This document shows, piece after piece, positions 43,465 to 53,700 of a DNA stretch of 64,000 nucleotides. The notes under the pieces are model-generated. The model was not told where the DNA came from. It worked only from the letters and a program-made list of their open reading frames with translations, and did not search any database. The number at the start of each line of letters is the position of its first letter. Within the stretch, counting starts at the first letter, position 1. The stretch is from Liquidambar formosana. Lineage: Eukaryota > Streptophyta > Magnoliopsida > Saxifragales > Altingiaceae. The translations under genes were made by a program, and so were the position numbers. The stretch lies in the NCBI GenBank assembly GCA_039720395.1, contig CM077832.1, positions 34,213,258-34,277,257 of the forward strand, read 5' to 3'.

Positions 43465-46082
43465 GCACGAGGTTGGCAAAGCACTAATATGAAGTGGGGT
43501 TGTTTTAAACACTTTGGCTTTGTCATTGCATTATTGAATTGGGAATTCGGGGAACTGTACATATGATGAGACATACTACTCTTCAAAAGAAGGGTAGGAA
43601 TGAATTGAATATCGTATCAAAGCATTATTGAGGACTGTTCTTTTCATTGGGCAATTTTGTATCACTCAACATCTTTTTGACCGATTAAAATTTAATAGTG
43701 TCTGGAAATCCCATGAAGATTGAACTTCATTGTCTTTTGAATATATTAAGGGGCCTTCTTTAAAATTTATTATTAGTATTATCTTTTCTAACTTCTAAGA
43801 CCTGTTGTAAAGGTGAAAAAACAAACTATGAGGGCTTCAGTGCTCTCAAAATTGCTTTAAGTGAAACCTATGGTTGGATTTGTTGTTGTGATTTGTTAGA
43901 AGTGATTCTTTTTTAACTTTCACTTTCTAACTTGGTGGGTTCAGTCTTTGCTTTATTAGGACGGGTCAGAGGTCTTGGATTTAGGCAATTAACGAATTTT
44001 AACCAAGATCTTTTAGCTAAGCTATCAGATTCTCCAAAATCCTCGATCACCAACTCTTGGCCGGCCAAGGTTTTATTCAAGGCTGGTCGAGGGTGAAATA
44101 TCGGTGCCAATTTGTCCATCGAGCAATGGAGATGATAGATCACTTAATGAATCTTAGAGTGGGTTACCTTTTTAAATTTGGCCAAGACAGACAGTATTTC
44201 CCCGACACAATCTTGTATGTTCCTTCATAAAGACATGGGAATATATAGAACCTGTAAATACACTATAACCATTGCATATAGCATACAAATTGGGTCCAAG
44301 GACATACCTCTTGCGGAAAAGTCCTGAGAATTATTTGCCGTTTGTTGTTACGAGCCCTACGTAATCATTGCACGTATCCTCACACCTCCACCACGAATTA
44401 CACATTCATTTATGCTCTTCAACGTCGTGAATGTAGAAGGGATCGCTACTAGAGTCCTCCCAATAAATCCATGTTACCAAATCTACTAGGCTATGGTGAT
44501 CCTAGAGAGAGAAGGAATAATTTCTATTGGCGGCAACGTTGATAGTCATTAATCTCTATCATGTGGAGAGACTCCTCTTATATATGTTCTTATTAAGTCC
44601 AACCCTAATAAGACTATGGTTCTTTCTCACAAACTCACAAATAGGAAACCTCTCATTAATAAGAAACAAAGGTCCAGCACCCACAAATGGGCGGACCATT
44701 GGTTCGGGTTGTAACCCAACCCAAATATTAACAGAACCAAGTAAATCGTGTGGAGAGGTACAAAATATGGCATTTTTTCAGTTAAAAGTGAGCTTATATA
44801 TGTCATGCATGCTAGATTGCAGATCAGGAGAGCACCAATGATATGCAAATCCAAGCGGGATCCTCCTCTGGTTTCAACTATTGCCCAAATTGTGCAAGGG
44901 TATGGACGCTTCCAGTTTTGTAGTAGAATAAAAATCACTGTCCAAACAATAACCAAGCCCATGACGCTCGTATACATAAATTGGTCAAAACCACTAACGA
45001 TCTACGATAATCACAAGGAGCCAGATTCAAGTCAGGCTCAACTCCTCCACAAAAGATCGATGCGACGTCCTATGAACCAGAGTCAATCACGAAATTAAAG
45101 GCATTCAAAACCATTAAAAGGAAAAAAAAAAAGAAAAGGCAAAGATAACAATCGTAGCTCACAAATCCTTACGAAAAAGGGAAACACCAAGTAGGGGGAT
45201 TGAGACCGATGTAAAAGACGAGATAGGCAAAATATCAATCACACAAAAGTTGGGACTCAATCCAGCTCCACACCTATCACCCTTGCAAAGGAGGGAATAG
45301 AGTTCATTTAGGTTGAGCTCTCTCTATAAGCTCTTTGATATACATTGTTCTCCTCCTCCAACTCAACACTTTTGAAGTCAAAATATTTATTTTGAATAAG
45401 CATTCATAATGTCTTGCCTACATATGAGGAATTAATTATAAAAAAAAATAATAATAATTTAAATTCCTCCCCTTTTTCAGATTTGAGGATCAGATGCAAG
45501 GGGATTTTGGGTCTTAATTGGTAGAGTAACTAGATTGACTCTATATATTGAGCTCCCAGAAAAGCATTAAGCTGGACTACCTCACTGAAAATCTATTCTA
45601 TTTTGTGAAAATTTCGGAAGGTTGAAATAGACGTGCATTGGAAGGTTCACGTACATTTTAACCATTTGGCTGCCCGAAAGAGGGGTGAAATTAAGAGGGA
45701 GGACATGCCCCCCCCCCCCCCCCCCCACCCCTCTAGGTGGTTTTGCAAAGATCCCACTCCCCTAAGATTGCCAATATTTCAAGGTTTTTCAGATTTTTTC
45801 CTAAATTATAAGGTTTTTCAGATTTTGTCATAATTCCCTCCCAATTATTGGTACAACATTTTTCCTCCATAAGATGCCAGAGCTTTTTCACAGTACAAAA
45901 AGTAGGGAGACAATAGATCCCTCTGCTCTGCCTTAGAACGTACCGTTGAGGGCTGCATCAGTTTGATACTTTGATGGGTTCGCCATGAACGGGCAGGTGG
46001 GGACAACTCATGAACAGGTTAACCCATTGGGTGGGTGGGACAACTAAAGAGCAAGAGGGTCTGCCTAAGAAAATCATAGTTA
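43465..46082. other. Intergenic region A-B
   Basis: The first about 250 bases keep similarity to the 3' flanks of the other copies. The middle (about 43,900-45,330) is unassigned and resembles decayed retroelement DNA, without defined ends. A poly-C run lies at 45,708-45,726. The piece near 45,690-45,835 (a GGTGGTTTTGCAAA-like block) has counterparts near 48,090 and 51,430, which indicates that it belongs to the duplicated unit. Confidence 0.45.
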
Positions 46083-46669
46083 TTAAATTTTTATATTATT
46101 TTAATTAAATATAATCCACCCCACAATCTTACGTGATCCACTTCAAGCCAACATAAAGTATATAGATCAAAACTAAGATCTAGGTGGGTGATATTCTCCC
46201 ACCATTTTTCTATATACGTGTCTATGTGGGCAAAAGAATTAAGTAGAGAACCTTACTCAAAAGCAATACCACCTCCCCTAGCCCCCACACCCCATGTTAA
46301 ATCTTTGGGTAGGGACTAGAAACATTGAACTCCAGCAGGGCCGTTTGCCTAAATCAAAGAAAGTCCTATTCAATTCGGCTATATTTTAATTAAATATAAT
46401 CTACAGCAAAATCTCACATGAATCATTTCATGCCACTATGAAGTATTTAAATTAAAACTGAGATCTAGTTGATTGATTTTCTCTCATTATTCTTATATGT
46501 GGGCAAAGGCCAGCTTCCTCAAAAGTAATACCACCTTCCCTCCACTTCCCATATGCATGCACCTATATATATTACCCCACGAGCCAAAGCCTTTCTTCAC
46601 CAAATTCAACAACCCATCATCTTAGAGCTCTCTGTTTCTCTCTGTCTTACTCTGTCACAGACTCTCACC
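46083..46669 (+). promoter_or_regulatory. Promoter and leader of C2-like gene B, duplicated upstream module
   Basis: Two related modules lie in tandem (about 46,120-46,300 and 46,400-46,540). Each has an AAAACTRAGATCTAG core followed by a TATATGTG/GGGCAAA block and CAAAAGYAATACCACC. A TATA-like CTATATATATTACCCCAC lies at about 46,562, some 105 bp before the ATG. The module pair is shared with copies C and D; copy A has one. Confidence 0.6.
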
Positions 46670-47275
46670 ATGGGAATTTCTTCTCAATATCTCTCATCAC
46701 TTAGCTGTGAATTTACAATCCTACGAGCCAAAAACGTCGAGCTCAAGCGGGCAGGTAACTTGTTTGTTAGATACTATCTCTCTGCTGGGAACAACAAAAG
46801 AATCCAATTAAACAGCCGGGAAATATCCTCAAAATCCGACCCGTTTTGGAACGAATTCTTCTCGTTGGAGTGCTTTGGAACCGAAGAATCCATGCAAATC
46901 CTGAAGCAACAAAGCGTAGTCATGGAGCTACGGTGGAGAAATACAGGACCGCGTCTAGGCAGACTTGGTGGATCACATCTCTTAGGAATAGCAGAGGTTC
47001 CATGGAAGGCCGTGTTTGAATCGCCGGAGATGGAAATCGAGCAATGGGTTACGATGGGTTCGACAAGTAGTCGTGTTCTTGAAGACGGTAAGCCTCCGGC
47101 AGTGCAAGTAAGGATGAAGGTTCAAATTCCGGCGACGGCGACGGCGACGGCGACGGAGAAAAGAAAGAGACAGTGTAGGTTGACGAAGCGGGATGACTGT
47201 GGGTGCAGAGATGGTTGGTGCAATTGTGCACAAAATGATATTTTTGCACTAGCGGCTGCTTTGGAAGCCTTTTAG
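46670..47275 (+). CDS. Small C2-like protein, copy B (201 aa)
   Basis: Intronless, in good ACCATGG context. Same architecture as copy A: N-terminal SSQYLSSLSCEF, LFVRYYLSAGNN, WNEFFSLECFG, MELRWRN, LLGIAEVPWK, FESPEMEIEQWV, KPPAVQVRMKVQIP, then the cysteine motif CGCRDGWCNC and FALAAALEAF. It is longer than its paralogues because the linker after VQIPA contains a GCGACG hexanucleotide expansion that encodes repeated Ala-Thr. It is intact and has a TATA-like promoter, so it is likely expressed. The biochemical role is unknown. Confidence 0.8.
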   Translation: MGISSQYLSSLSCEFTILRAKNVELKRAGNLFVRYYLSAGNNKRIQLNSREISSKSDPFWNEFFSLECFGTEESMQILKQQSVVMELRWRNTGPRLGRLGGSHLLGIAEVPWKAVFESPEMEIEQWVTMGSTSSRVLEDGKPPAVQVRMKVQIPATATATATEKRKRQCRLTKRDDCGCRDGWCNCAQNDIFALAAALEAF

Positions 47276-48343
47276 GCACGACGGGGATGGCAAAGCACTA
47301 ATTTGTGCTGGGGTTGGTCATAGCATTTTTGGCTTCATTATTATTATTATTATTATTATTTTTATAGATTTGTTGAATTGGGAATTGGGGAAAGGGTATA
47401 CAAGCTTAGGCATATATACGGCTCTTCAAAACATGGGTTGGTTCGAATTGGATATTTATTGGATCATAGCATTATTAGTTGAAGACTGTCCTTTCTATTG
47501 GCCAATTTTGTATTGAATAGTTTCCCTTTTTTTATTTCATGCATTTCATGGATTCACTGTTATATATATATATAAATATATATATATAGAGAGAGAGAGA
47601 ATGCTTGTGCAACATCGCACTATATTACGGATCTAAGCCGTTTGTTAATGCATGTGAATTTTATGTGCCTATACGCAAATATTATGAACAATTTAGATCA
47701 CATGATCGAATGTCATGAACATTTTCCTTTGACATTTCAATATTTAAAAGGTATTGTGGATGGCACTTGCAAGAGGGAGAACATTTTTTATCTATTTATT
47801 TATTTATCATTGAGAGGAGTAAACTATAAAGATACAAGAAATACTCACTACACCTAAAACAAAACAAACAAACCATCCCAAATTGACCACCCAAACAAAC
47901 AAACCATGCCCATAAAACCATCCTCCAAATCAAGTCCAACAAGGTGCTGAGAAGAAACTTATAATTAGCAGATACCTAAAACCTCACCAAAAAAGAAAGG
48001 GATGCCGCCCAAACATAACAACTCAAAATCCGGCTTAATAAAAGCAATATATCTCCCATCAAATATATCACAACCCCATTGAGGGAGGACATTGCCCCCT
48101 CTTGGTGGTTTTGCAAATCCTAAATCAAGGTCTTTGAGATTTTGCCTAAATTAGAAGGTGGACCTTTCTTTAAAATTGGCGTCGCCCTAAATCAAGTTTA
48201 GTTTTCCTTCCAGCCAGACGAGCTTGGACTTCTATCATACTTGGCTCTAAAAATGTTATTAAAGACCCAGCCTGGTATGAAAGATAGGCAGTCCAAGATA
48301 GTGACCAGAGTCTCTTGTAAGAGAAATCACATATCTGACTCTG
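47276..48343. other. Intergenic B-C, first part
   Basis: The 3' flank is shared with the other copies, then an (ATT)n tract (about 47,338-47,362), a TA/GA-rich stretch (about 47,560-47,601) and a block at about 48,080-48,340 that is repeated near 51,410-51,770. No gene was recognised. Confidence 0.5.
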
Positions 48344-48691
48344 AGGCTGCATTTGGTAGATTGAAATGAGGGTGGAAATGGAATTGTACAATTCCATTCC
48401 TGACATTTTTTTTAGTACTGTTTGGTTGGCTATAGGAAAAAAAATGAGCATTTTTCTGAGGGGTCTATAATCTATTCCTTCCCTCCTAAAACCAAGAAAA
48501 ATGACCATTCCTACCCTTCTAGGAATGAAATCACAAAAACTGCCTAATCTCCTCCTTATTCCATTCCCACCCTTTAACTAGCACTGGAATGGAATGATCA
48601 TTCCCATTTTATTCTCATTCTAATTTCTAACTACATTCCGATTCATATTCCATTCTCTCTCAATTCCATTCACACATATCAAATGCAGCCT
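48344..48691. mobile_element. hAT-type MITE candidate
   Basis: The segment starts AGGCTGCATTTGGTA and ends ATCAAATGCAGCCT, matching inverted termini that resemble plant hAT ends. The interior is rich in GGAATGG/CCATTCC words and has no ORF. No target duplication was identified. Confidence 0.6.
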
Positions 48692-48762
48692 AATAGCCAA
48701 GGATCTACAAAGATACGGGGAAACATAAGATTTTTGAAGGGTTCATTGGGAGGGGAAAAAAG

Positions 48763-48934
48763 GTGGGCCTATTTCTGCACTCTTTTTGCTAAATTCATTG
48801 GGAGGGGAAACATAAGATTTTTGCTAAATTCACACCCTTATTCACACCCTTATGACTTAATTCACACATTTTTCTCACTTTTACTTATAGAAGGATTTGA
48901 ATTTAGCAAAATAGGGTGTCGAAATAGGCCCGTC
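48763..48934. mobile_element. Small inverted-repeat element (MITE-like)
   Basis: The about 35-bp arms GTGGGCCTATTTCTGCAC... and ...GTCGAAATAGGCCCGTC are reverse complements with a few mismatches; both carry the TTGCTAAATTC block. A short internal direct repeat (ATTGGGAGGGGAAACATAAG) is also found just upstream. Confidence 0.6.
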
Positions 48935-49079
48935 TAAAAGTGAAAAAGGTGGAGGGTGGGGGGAATTAAAGCCTCTAGACATGCATGTAGCCATGTATTA
49001 CTTGTACAACATTTTTTTTTTGTTGGAAAGACGTAGAAACTTGTTCATACACGCAAATTATGTATACAAAAAGTAAACC

Positions 49080-49306
49080 GTTGGAGTAGCTCAGTTGGCA
49101 AGCCTTATAGATTTGATACTTCAAGATCTTAGTTTCAAGTCTCTTAACTAAAACCTGTAACTAGTAAAAGGTTGTAGATATTTGGGGTTTACCCAATTCG
49201 GCAAACAATCAATAGTAACTTGTAAAAGGTTGTAGATATTTGGGGTTTACCCAATTCGACAAACAATCAATAGAGTAGGGTCAAGGATTCCCCGTCATAA
49301 AAATAA
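49080..49306 (+). mobile_element. tRNA-derived SINE
   Basis: It starts GTTGGAGTAGCTCAGTTGGC. TAGCTCAGTTGG fits the Pol III box A consensus, and AGTTTCAAGTCT about 45 bases on is a degraded box B. A body segment of about 55 bases is tandemly duplicated (about 49,168 and 49,223), and the element ends in CCCCGTCATAAAAATAA. The internal promoter plus non-coding body is typical of a plant SINE. It is not a functional tRNA gene. Confidence 0.6.
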
Positions 49307-49509
49307 TATATATAGATATATACGTACACACACGCACACAAAAGTAGTTAGACAGTGGGTCTCCCTTGCTACCTTAGAAACCTTGAGGACTGGAGGGGTA
49401 CGTTCAACATTCGAAATAATGGTTTGTAGTGGAGAGATTGCACAACACATGATCCGGTGAACCCATTGGGTGGGGACACTAAAAGTGCAAGAGGGTCTAC
49501 CTGAGAGTC

Positions 49510-50107
49510 ATGGTAATTTCGATATTGTTTTAATTTATTAAATATATATATATAATCTTGCATACAATCTTACACGATCGATTCACTTCATCCCACCATA
49601 AATTAAAGTATATAGATCAAAACTAATATGTAGGTGGGTGATATTCTAGCTCACACCATTTTTATATATATGTGGGAAAGAGAACCTTCCCCAAAAGAAA
49701 TACCACCTCCCCTAGCCTCTACTTTCCATGTCAAATTATTGGGTAGGGACTAGAAACGTTAGGGTCCCAGAGGGCCCTTTGCCTAATGGCCAAAGAAAGT
49801 CCCATTCAATTCAACCACATTTTAATTAAATATAATCCACCACACAATCTCACATGATACATTTGATGCCACTATGAAGTATACAAATTAAAACTATGAT
49901 CTAGTTGATTGATTTTCTCCCATTATTCTTATATGTGGCCAATGTGGGCAAGGCCATCTCCCTCAAAAGCAATAGCACCATGACACCATCCCTCCACTGT
50001 TCACACATTCACCCAGCTACATATATAACCCCACAAGCCAAAGCCTTTCTTCACAAAATTCAACAACCCATAATCTCTCTGTCTTACTCTGGGAACAGAC
50101 TGCCACC
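49510..50107 (+). promoter_or_regulatory. Promoter and leader of C2-like gene C
   Basis: Two tandem upstream modules (about 49,600-49,720 and 49,830-49,985) correspond to those of copy B. A TATA box, CATATATAACCCCACAAGCC, starts near 50,020, about 85 bp before the ATG. The leader is shared with B and D. Confidence 0.6.
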
Positions 50108-50692
50108 ATGGTTGCTTCTCAATATCTTTCGTCACTTGGCTGTGAATTGAGAATCATACGAGCAAAAAATGTCGAACTCAAGCGAACAGGTAACTTGTTT
50201 GTTAGATACTATCTCACCGCTGGAAACAACAAAAGAATCCAACTAAATACCCGAGAAATTTCCTCCAAGTCCGACCCATTTTGGAACGAATCCTTCTCAT
50301 TGGAGTGTTTTGGAACAGAAGAATCCATGCAAAGCCCAAAGCAACAGCACGTAGTTATCGAGCTACGGTGGAGAAACGCAGGACCAGGTCTAGGCAGACT
50401 TGGTGGATCGCATCTCTTAGGAAGAGCAGAGGTTCCATGGAAAACCGTGTTCGAATCGCCGGAGATGGAAATCGAGCAATGGGTTTCGATGGGTTCGACG
50501 AGTAGTCGTGTTCTTGAAGACGGTAAGCCTCCGGCAGTGCAAGTAAGGATGAAAGTTCAAGTTCCGGCGACGGATAAAAGAAAGAGACAGGGTAGGTTGA
50601 TGAAGTGGGATGAGTGTGGGTGCAAGCATGGTTGGTCCAATTGTGGACATGATGACATTTTTGCACTAGCGGCTGCTTTGGAAGCCTTTTAG
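50108..50692 (+). CDS. Small C2-like protein, copy C (194 aa)
   Basis: Intronless, ACCATGG start. Same layout as copies A and B, and closest to D. The terminal cysteine motif is altered: CGCKHGWSNCGH instead of the CGC-x4-CNC of A and B, so one of the four cysteines has become serine and the spacing of the rest differs. Residue 77 is proline (SPKQQ) where most copies have leucine. The Ala-Thr linker is short (PATDKRKRQ). The frame is intact. The role is unknown, and the cysteine change may weaken metal or disulfide bonding if the motif does that. Confidence 0.8.
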   Translation: MVASQYLSSLGCELRIIRAKNVELKRTGNLFVRYYLTAGNNKRIQLNTREISSKSDPFWNESFSLECFGTEESMQSPKQQHVVIELRWRNAGPGLGRLGGSHLLGRAEVPWKTVFESPEMEIEQWVSMGSTSSRVLEDGKPPAVQVRMKVQVPATDKRKRQGRLMKWDECGCKHGWSNCGHDDIFALAAALEAF

Positions 50693-50922
50693 GCACGAGC
50701 ATGGCAAAGCATTAATATTTGCTTTATTTTTTATTTATTTATTATTATTATTATTATTTTTTGTAGCATTATTCAGTTGGGAATAGGGGAAAGTGGGAAA
50801 CTGTATACAAAATGAGACATAGCACTCTTTAAAAATAAGGGGGTTTTCTATTAATTGAAGATTGTTCTTTTTATTGGACACGCAATTTTGTAATGCAATA
50901 TTTTTTTGACTGATTAATTAAA

Positions 50923-51332
50923 GGGTCAGGTTTTGTCACCACATAAGATATTTTAACCACCCCATTTAATTTACATTTTAAAGGTTTTATAAAAAATATA
51001 TAAAAAAATTTATGAAAATTAATCACATAGTCTAGTAGAAAATATCATTCCAGACAATTTTGTAGAAGAAAGTTTTTCCAAAATTTGTCATTTAAGTAGA
51101 CTTTTTGGCAATTTTTCATAGAAAATGAAATAGAGATTGTAAATAGTCAAAAAGTCTGCTTAAATAATAGATTTTGGAAAAAATTTCTTCTATAAAGTTG
51201 TTCAGAATGATGTTTTCTAGTGAACAATGCGATTAATTTTCATAAAAACCTTTTATATTTTTCATAAAACCTCAAAAAATGTAAACTAATGAAGGGTTTT
51301 GAGTACTTTATGTGGTGGCAATAGCCTCACTC
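50923..51332. mobile_element. 410-bp foldback MITE with perfect 9-bp target duplication
   Basis: The two halves are long reverse complements (arms of about 190 bp) with the axis near 51,128. Termini are GGGTCAGGTTTTGTCACCAC and the complement of GAGTGAGGCTATTGCCACCA. The 9-mer TTAATTAAA flanks both sides (50,914-50,922 and 51,333-51,341), fitting a Mutator-type element. The matching 3' flank of copy D (near 53,420-53,450) reads straight through the site without the element, so it is a paralogous empty site. Confidence 0.9.
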
Positions 51333-51341
51333 TTAATTAAA

Positions 51342-52079
51342 ATGTTTGGAGGTCCCATAAAAATTGAATTTGTTTTATTTATTTTTTACGTACAAGAGGC
51401 TTGAGGATTAGATGCAAGGGGAAGGACATGCCCCCTTGTAGCTGGTTTTGTAATCCTACACACCTAAGATTTAGTATAAATCAAGGTTTCTCAGATTTTG
51501 TCCTAAAATTATAAGGTGGATTTTTCTTTTAAATTGGAACACCCCAAATGAAATTCCTACTCAGGCAGTCCAATATGTTGCACACAACAGTGATTGGTTT
51601 CATAAATGGCATAAACGCAAGTTTAGTTTTCCTTGCAGACAGGTGAGCTTGGAATTCATCAGAATTGGCTTTAAAAATGTTCCTAGAGACCCTGGCCGGC
51701 CGGTATGAAAGATGGACACTCCAAGATATTTGACGAGGTCTCTTGTAAGAGAAATCCCACATCTTCATCTTGCTTATCAAAAAATAAAATAAAAATAAAA
51801 ATCCCATATCTTAAGCTTATGGCCTGGGATCTTGAAAGATTAGAAGAAACAAACTCTATAATTTTTAAAGTTGAGGCCACGCGTAAAGCTCATGACCTAC
51901 ACGGGATGTGCTCACCACCTCCACGTGGCTCGGATGCAATAGTTGAGGCCACGCGTCAAGCTCAAATGCAATAACGGTCCTTGAAGACTGACCTAGTCAA
52001 CAATTGGCTTCTGACCGTGTGTCAGGGTAAGATTGGTCTATATATTATTTGTTAGGGGACACATGCACGTGGATAAATC
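51342..52079. other. Intergenic C-D with duplicated block
   Basis: About 51,410-51,770 matches 48,080-48,340 (blocks such as GTTTAGTTTTCCTT, GGTATGAAAGAT and TCTCTTGTAAGAGAAATC). This is shared non-coding DNA of the duplication unit. A GAGGCCACGCGT repeat occurs near 51,870 and 51,945. No gene was seen. Confidence 0.5.
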
Positions 52080-52619
52080 CATGTACCTAAAATATGGCAA
52101 CATAAAGTATATAGATCAAAACTAAGATCTAGGTGTGTGATACTCTCACACCATTTTTATATATATGTGGGCAACAAACCTTACTCAAAAGCAATACCAC
52201 CTCCCCTAGCCTCCAGCCCTCCACTATCCATGTTAGATCATTGGGTAATGACTATGCTGATTAAAGTCGACCAAGATGACCACTTGCCTAAGCAACTCCC
52301 AGTCAATTCGGTTATATTTTAATTAAGTATAATCCACCACACAATCTCACATGAATCATTTAATGCCACTATGAAGTATATAAATATTAATCAAAACTAA
52401 GATCTAGTTCATTGATTTTCTCCCATTATTCTTATATGTGGGCAAGCCCAGCTTCCTCAAAAGCAATAGCACCTTCGTCCTTCCTCTGTTCACATTCATG
52501 CGCCCCTACTAAATAACCCCACAAGCCAAAGCCTTTCTTCACCAAATTAAAGGAACCCATAATCTCCTTCTCTCTCTCTCTCTCTCTCTCTCTCTGTTAG
52601 TCTGTCACAGACTGTCACT
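52080..52619 (+). promoter_or_regulatory. Promoter and leader of copy D, TATA position degraded
   Basis: The two upstream modules (about 52,085-52,215 and 52,365-52,480) are kept. Where A-C have a TATATATA-type box before AACCCCACAAGCC, copy D reads CTACTAAATAACCCCACAAG (about 52,506). A (CT)n run precedes the ATG (about 52,567-52,595). Confidence 0.55.
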
Positions 52620-53217
52620 ATGGTTGCTTCTCAATATCCCTCATCACTTAGCTGTGAATTGAGAATCATACGAGCAAAAAACGCCGAACTCAAGCGGGCA
52701 GGAAACTTGTTTGTTAGATACTATCTTTCTGCTGGAAACAACAAAAGAATCCAACTAAATACCCGAGAAATTTCCTCCAAGTCCTGACCCATTTTGGAAC
52801 GAATCCTTCTCGTTGGATTGTTATGGAACTGACGAATCCATGCAAAGCCTAAAGCAACAGCACGTAGTTATCGAGCTTCGGTGGAGAAATACAGGACCGG
52901 GTCTAGGGAGACTTGGTGGATCACATCTCTTGGGAAGAGCAGAGGTTCCATGGAAAACAGTGTTCGAATCACCAGAGATGGAAATCGAGCAATGGGTCAC
53001 GATGGGTTCGACAAGTAGTCGTGTCCTTGAAGATGGTAAGCCTCCGGCAGTGCAAGTAAGGATGAAGGTTCAGTTTCCCGCGACAGCAGCGGCGACAGAG
53101 AAGAGAGAGAGACAGGGTAGGTTCATGAAGGGGGATGAGTGTGGGTGCAAAGATGGTTGGTGCAATTGTGGACATGATGACATTTTTGCACTAGCGGCTG
53201 CTTTGGAAGCCTTTTAG
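52620..53217 (+). pseudogene. C2-like gene copy D, disrupted by a 1-bp insertion
   Basis: The frame opens with the shared MVASQYP...CELRIIRAKN at 52,620 and stops at TGA 52,785-52,787, codon 56, inside the conserved segment EISSKS-DPFW. Copy C reads AAGTCCGACCC here and copy D reads AAGTCCTGACCC, so one extra T shifts the frame. After the insertion the +1 frame continues without a stop to TAG 53,215-53,217 and encodes the rest of the family sequence, including CGCKDGWCNCGH and FALAAALEAF. The degraded TATA position agrees with loss of function. A sequencing or assembly slip is an alternative. The initiation context (ACTATGG) is slightly weaker than in A-C. Confidence 0.8.
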
Positions 53218-53669
53218 GCACTAGCATGGCAAAGCACTAATATTTGCTTCTTCCTTTTTTATATTAGCATTATTCAATTGGGAATGGGGGATACTGTATA
53301 CAAGATGAGACATACCACTCTTTAAAAACAAGGGTTGGGATTGGATATTAGTCGGATCTTAGCATTACTAATTGAAGATTGTTCTTTTTATTAGGCAACT
53401 TTGTAATGTAACATCTTTTTGACTGATCAATTATAATGTTTGGATGTCCATGGATATTGAATGATTTATGTGAGATGGGTCTTCTTTGATTGATTCTTTT
53501 AATACTTGTTCAATTATTTTAACTGCATAGTAAGTCTAAATTAAGAAATCCTAATCAGCCACATGTCAATCAGTATCGGTGAGGCTCATGGGACTGGTTA
53601 AAGGAAGGTGATCGATCACTTGTAACGCACTAGTAGGTTATGGCTAATTTAAACAACCACAGCACCCCC

Positions 53670-53700
<31 letters not shown>

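Noticed and set aside
44527..45098. Possible gene between C2-like copies A and B
   Set aside because: Overlapping open frames on both strands lack recognisable domains or start context; more like decayed retroelement DNA.
46553..46669. In-frame N-terminal extension of C2-like copy B
   Set aside because: It overlaps the TATA-like box and untranslated leader shared with the other copies; the conserved start is at 46,670.
47049..47279. Minus-strand open frames opposite the C2-like genes
   Set aside because: They are antisense shadows of the conserved coding frames, seen equally behind copies A to D.
49080..49160. Functional tRNA gene
   Set aside because: A box-A-like motif is present, but box B is degraded, no cloverleaf is evident, and repeated non-coding sequence follows. 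A SINE explains it better.
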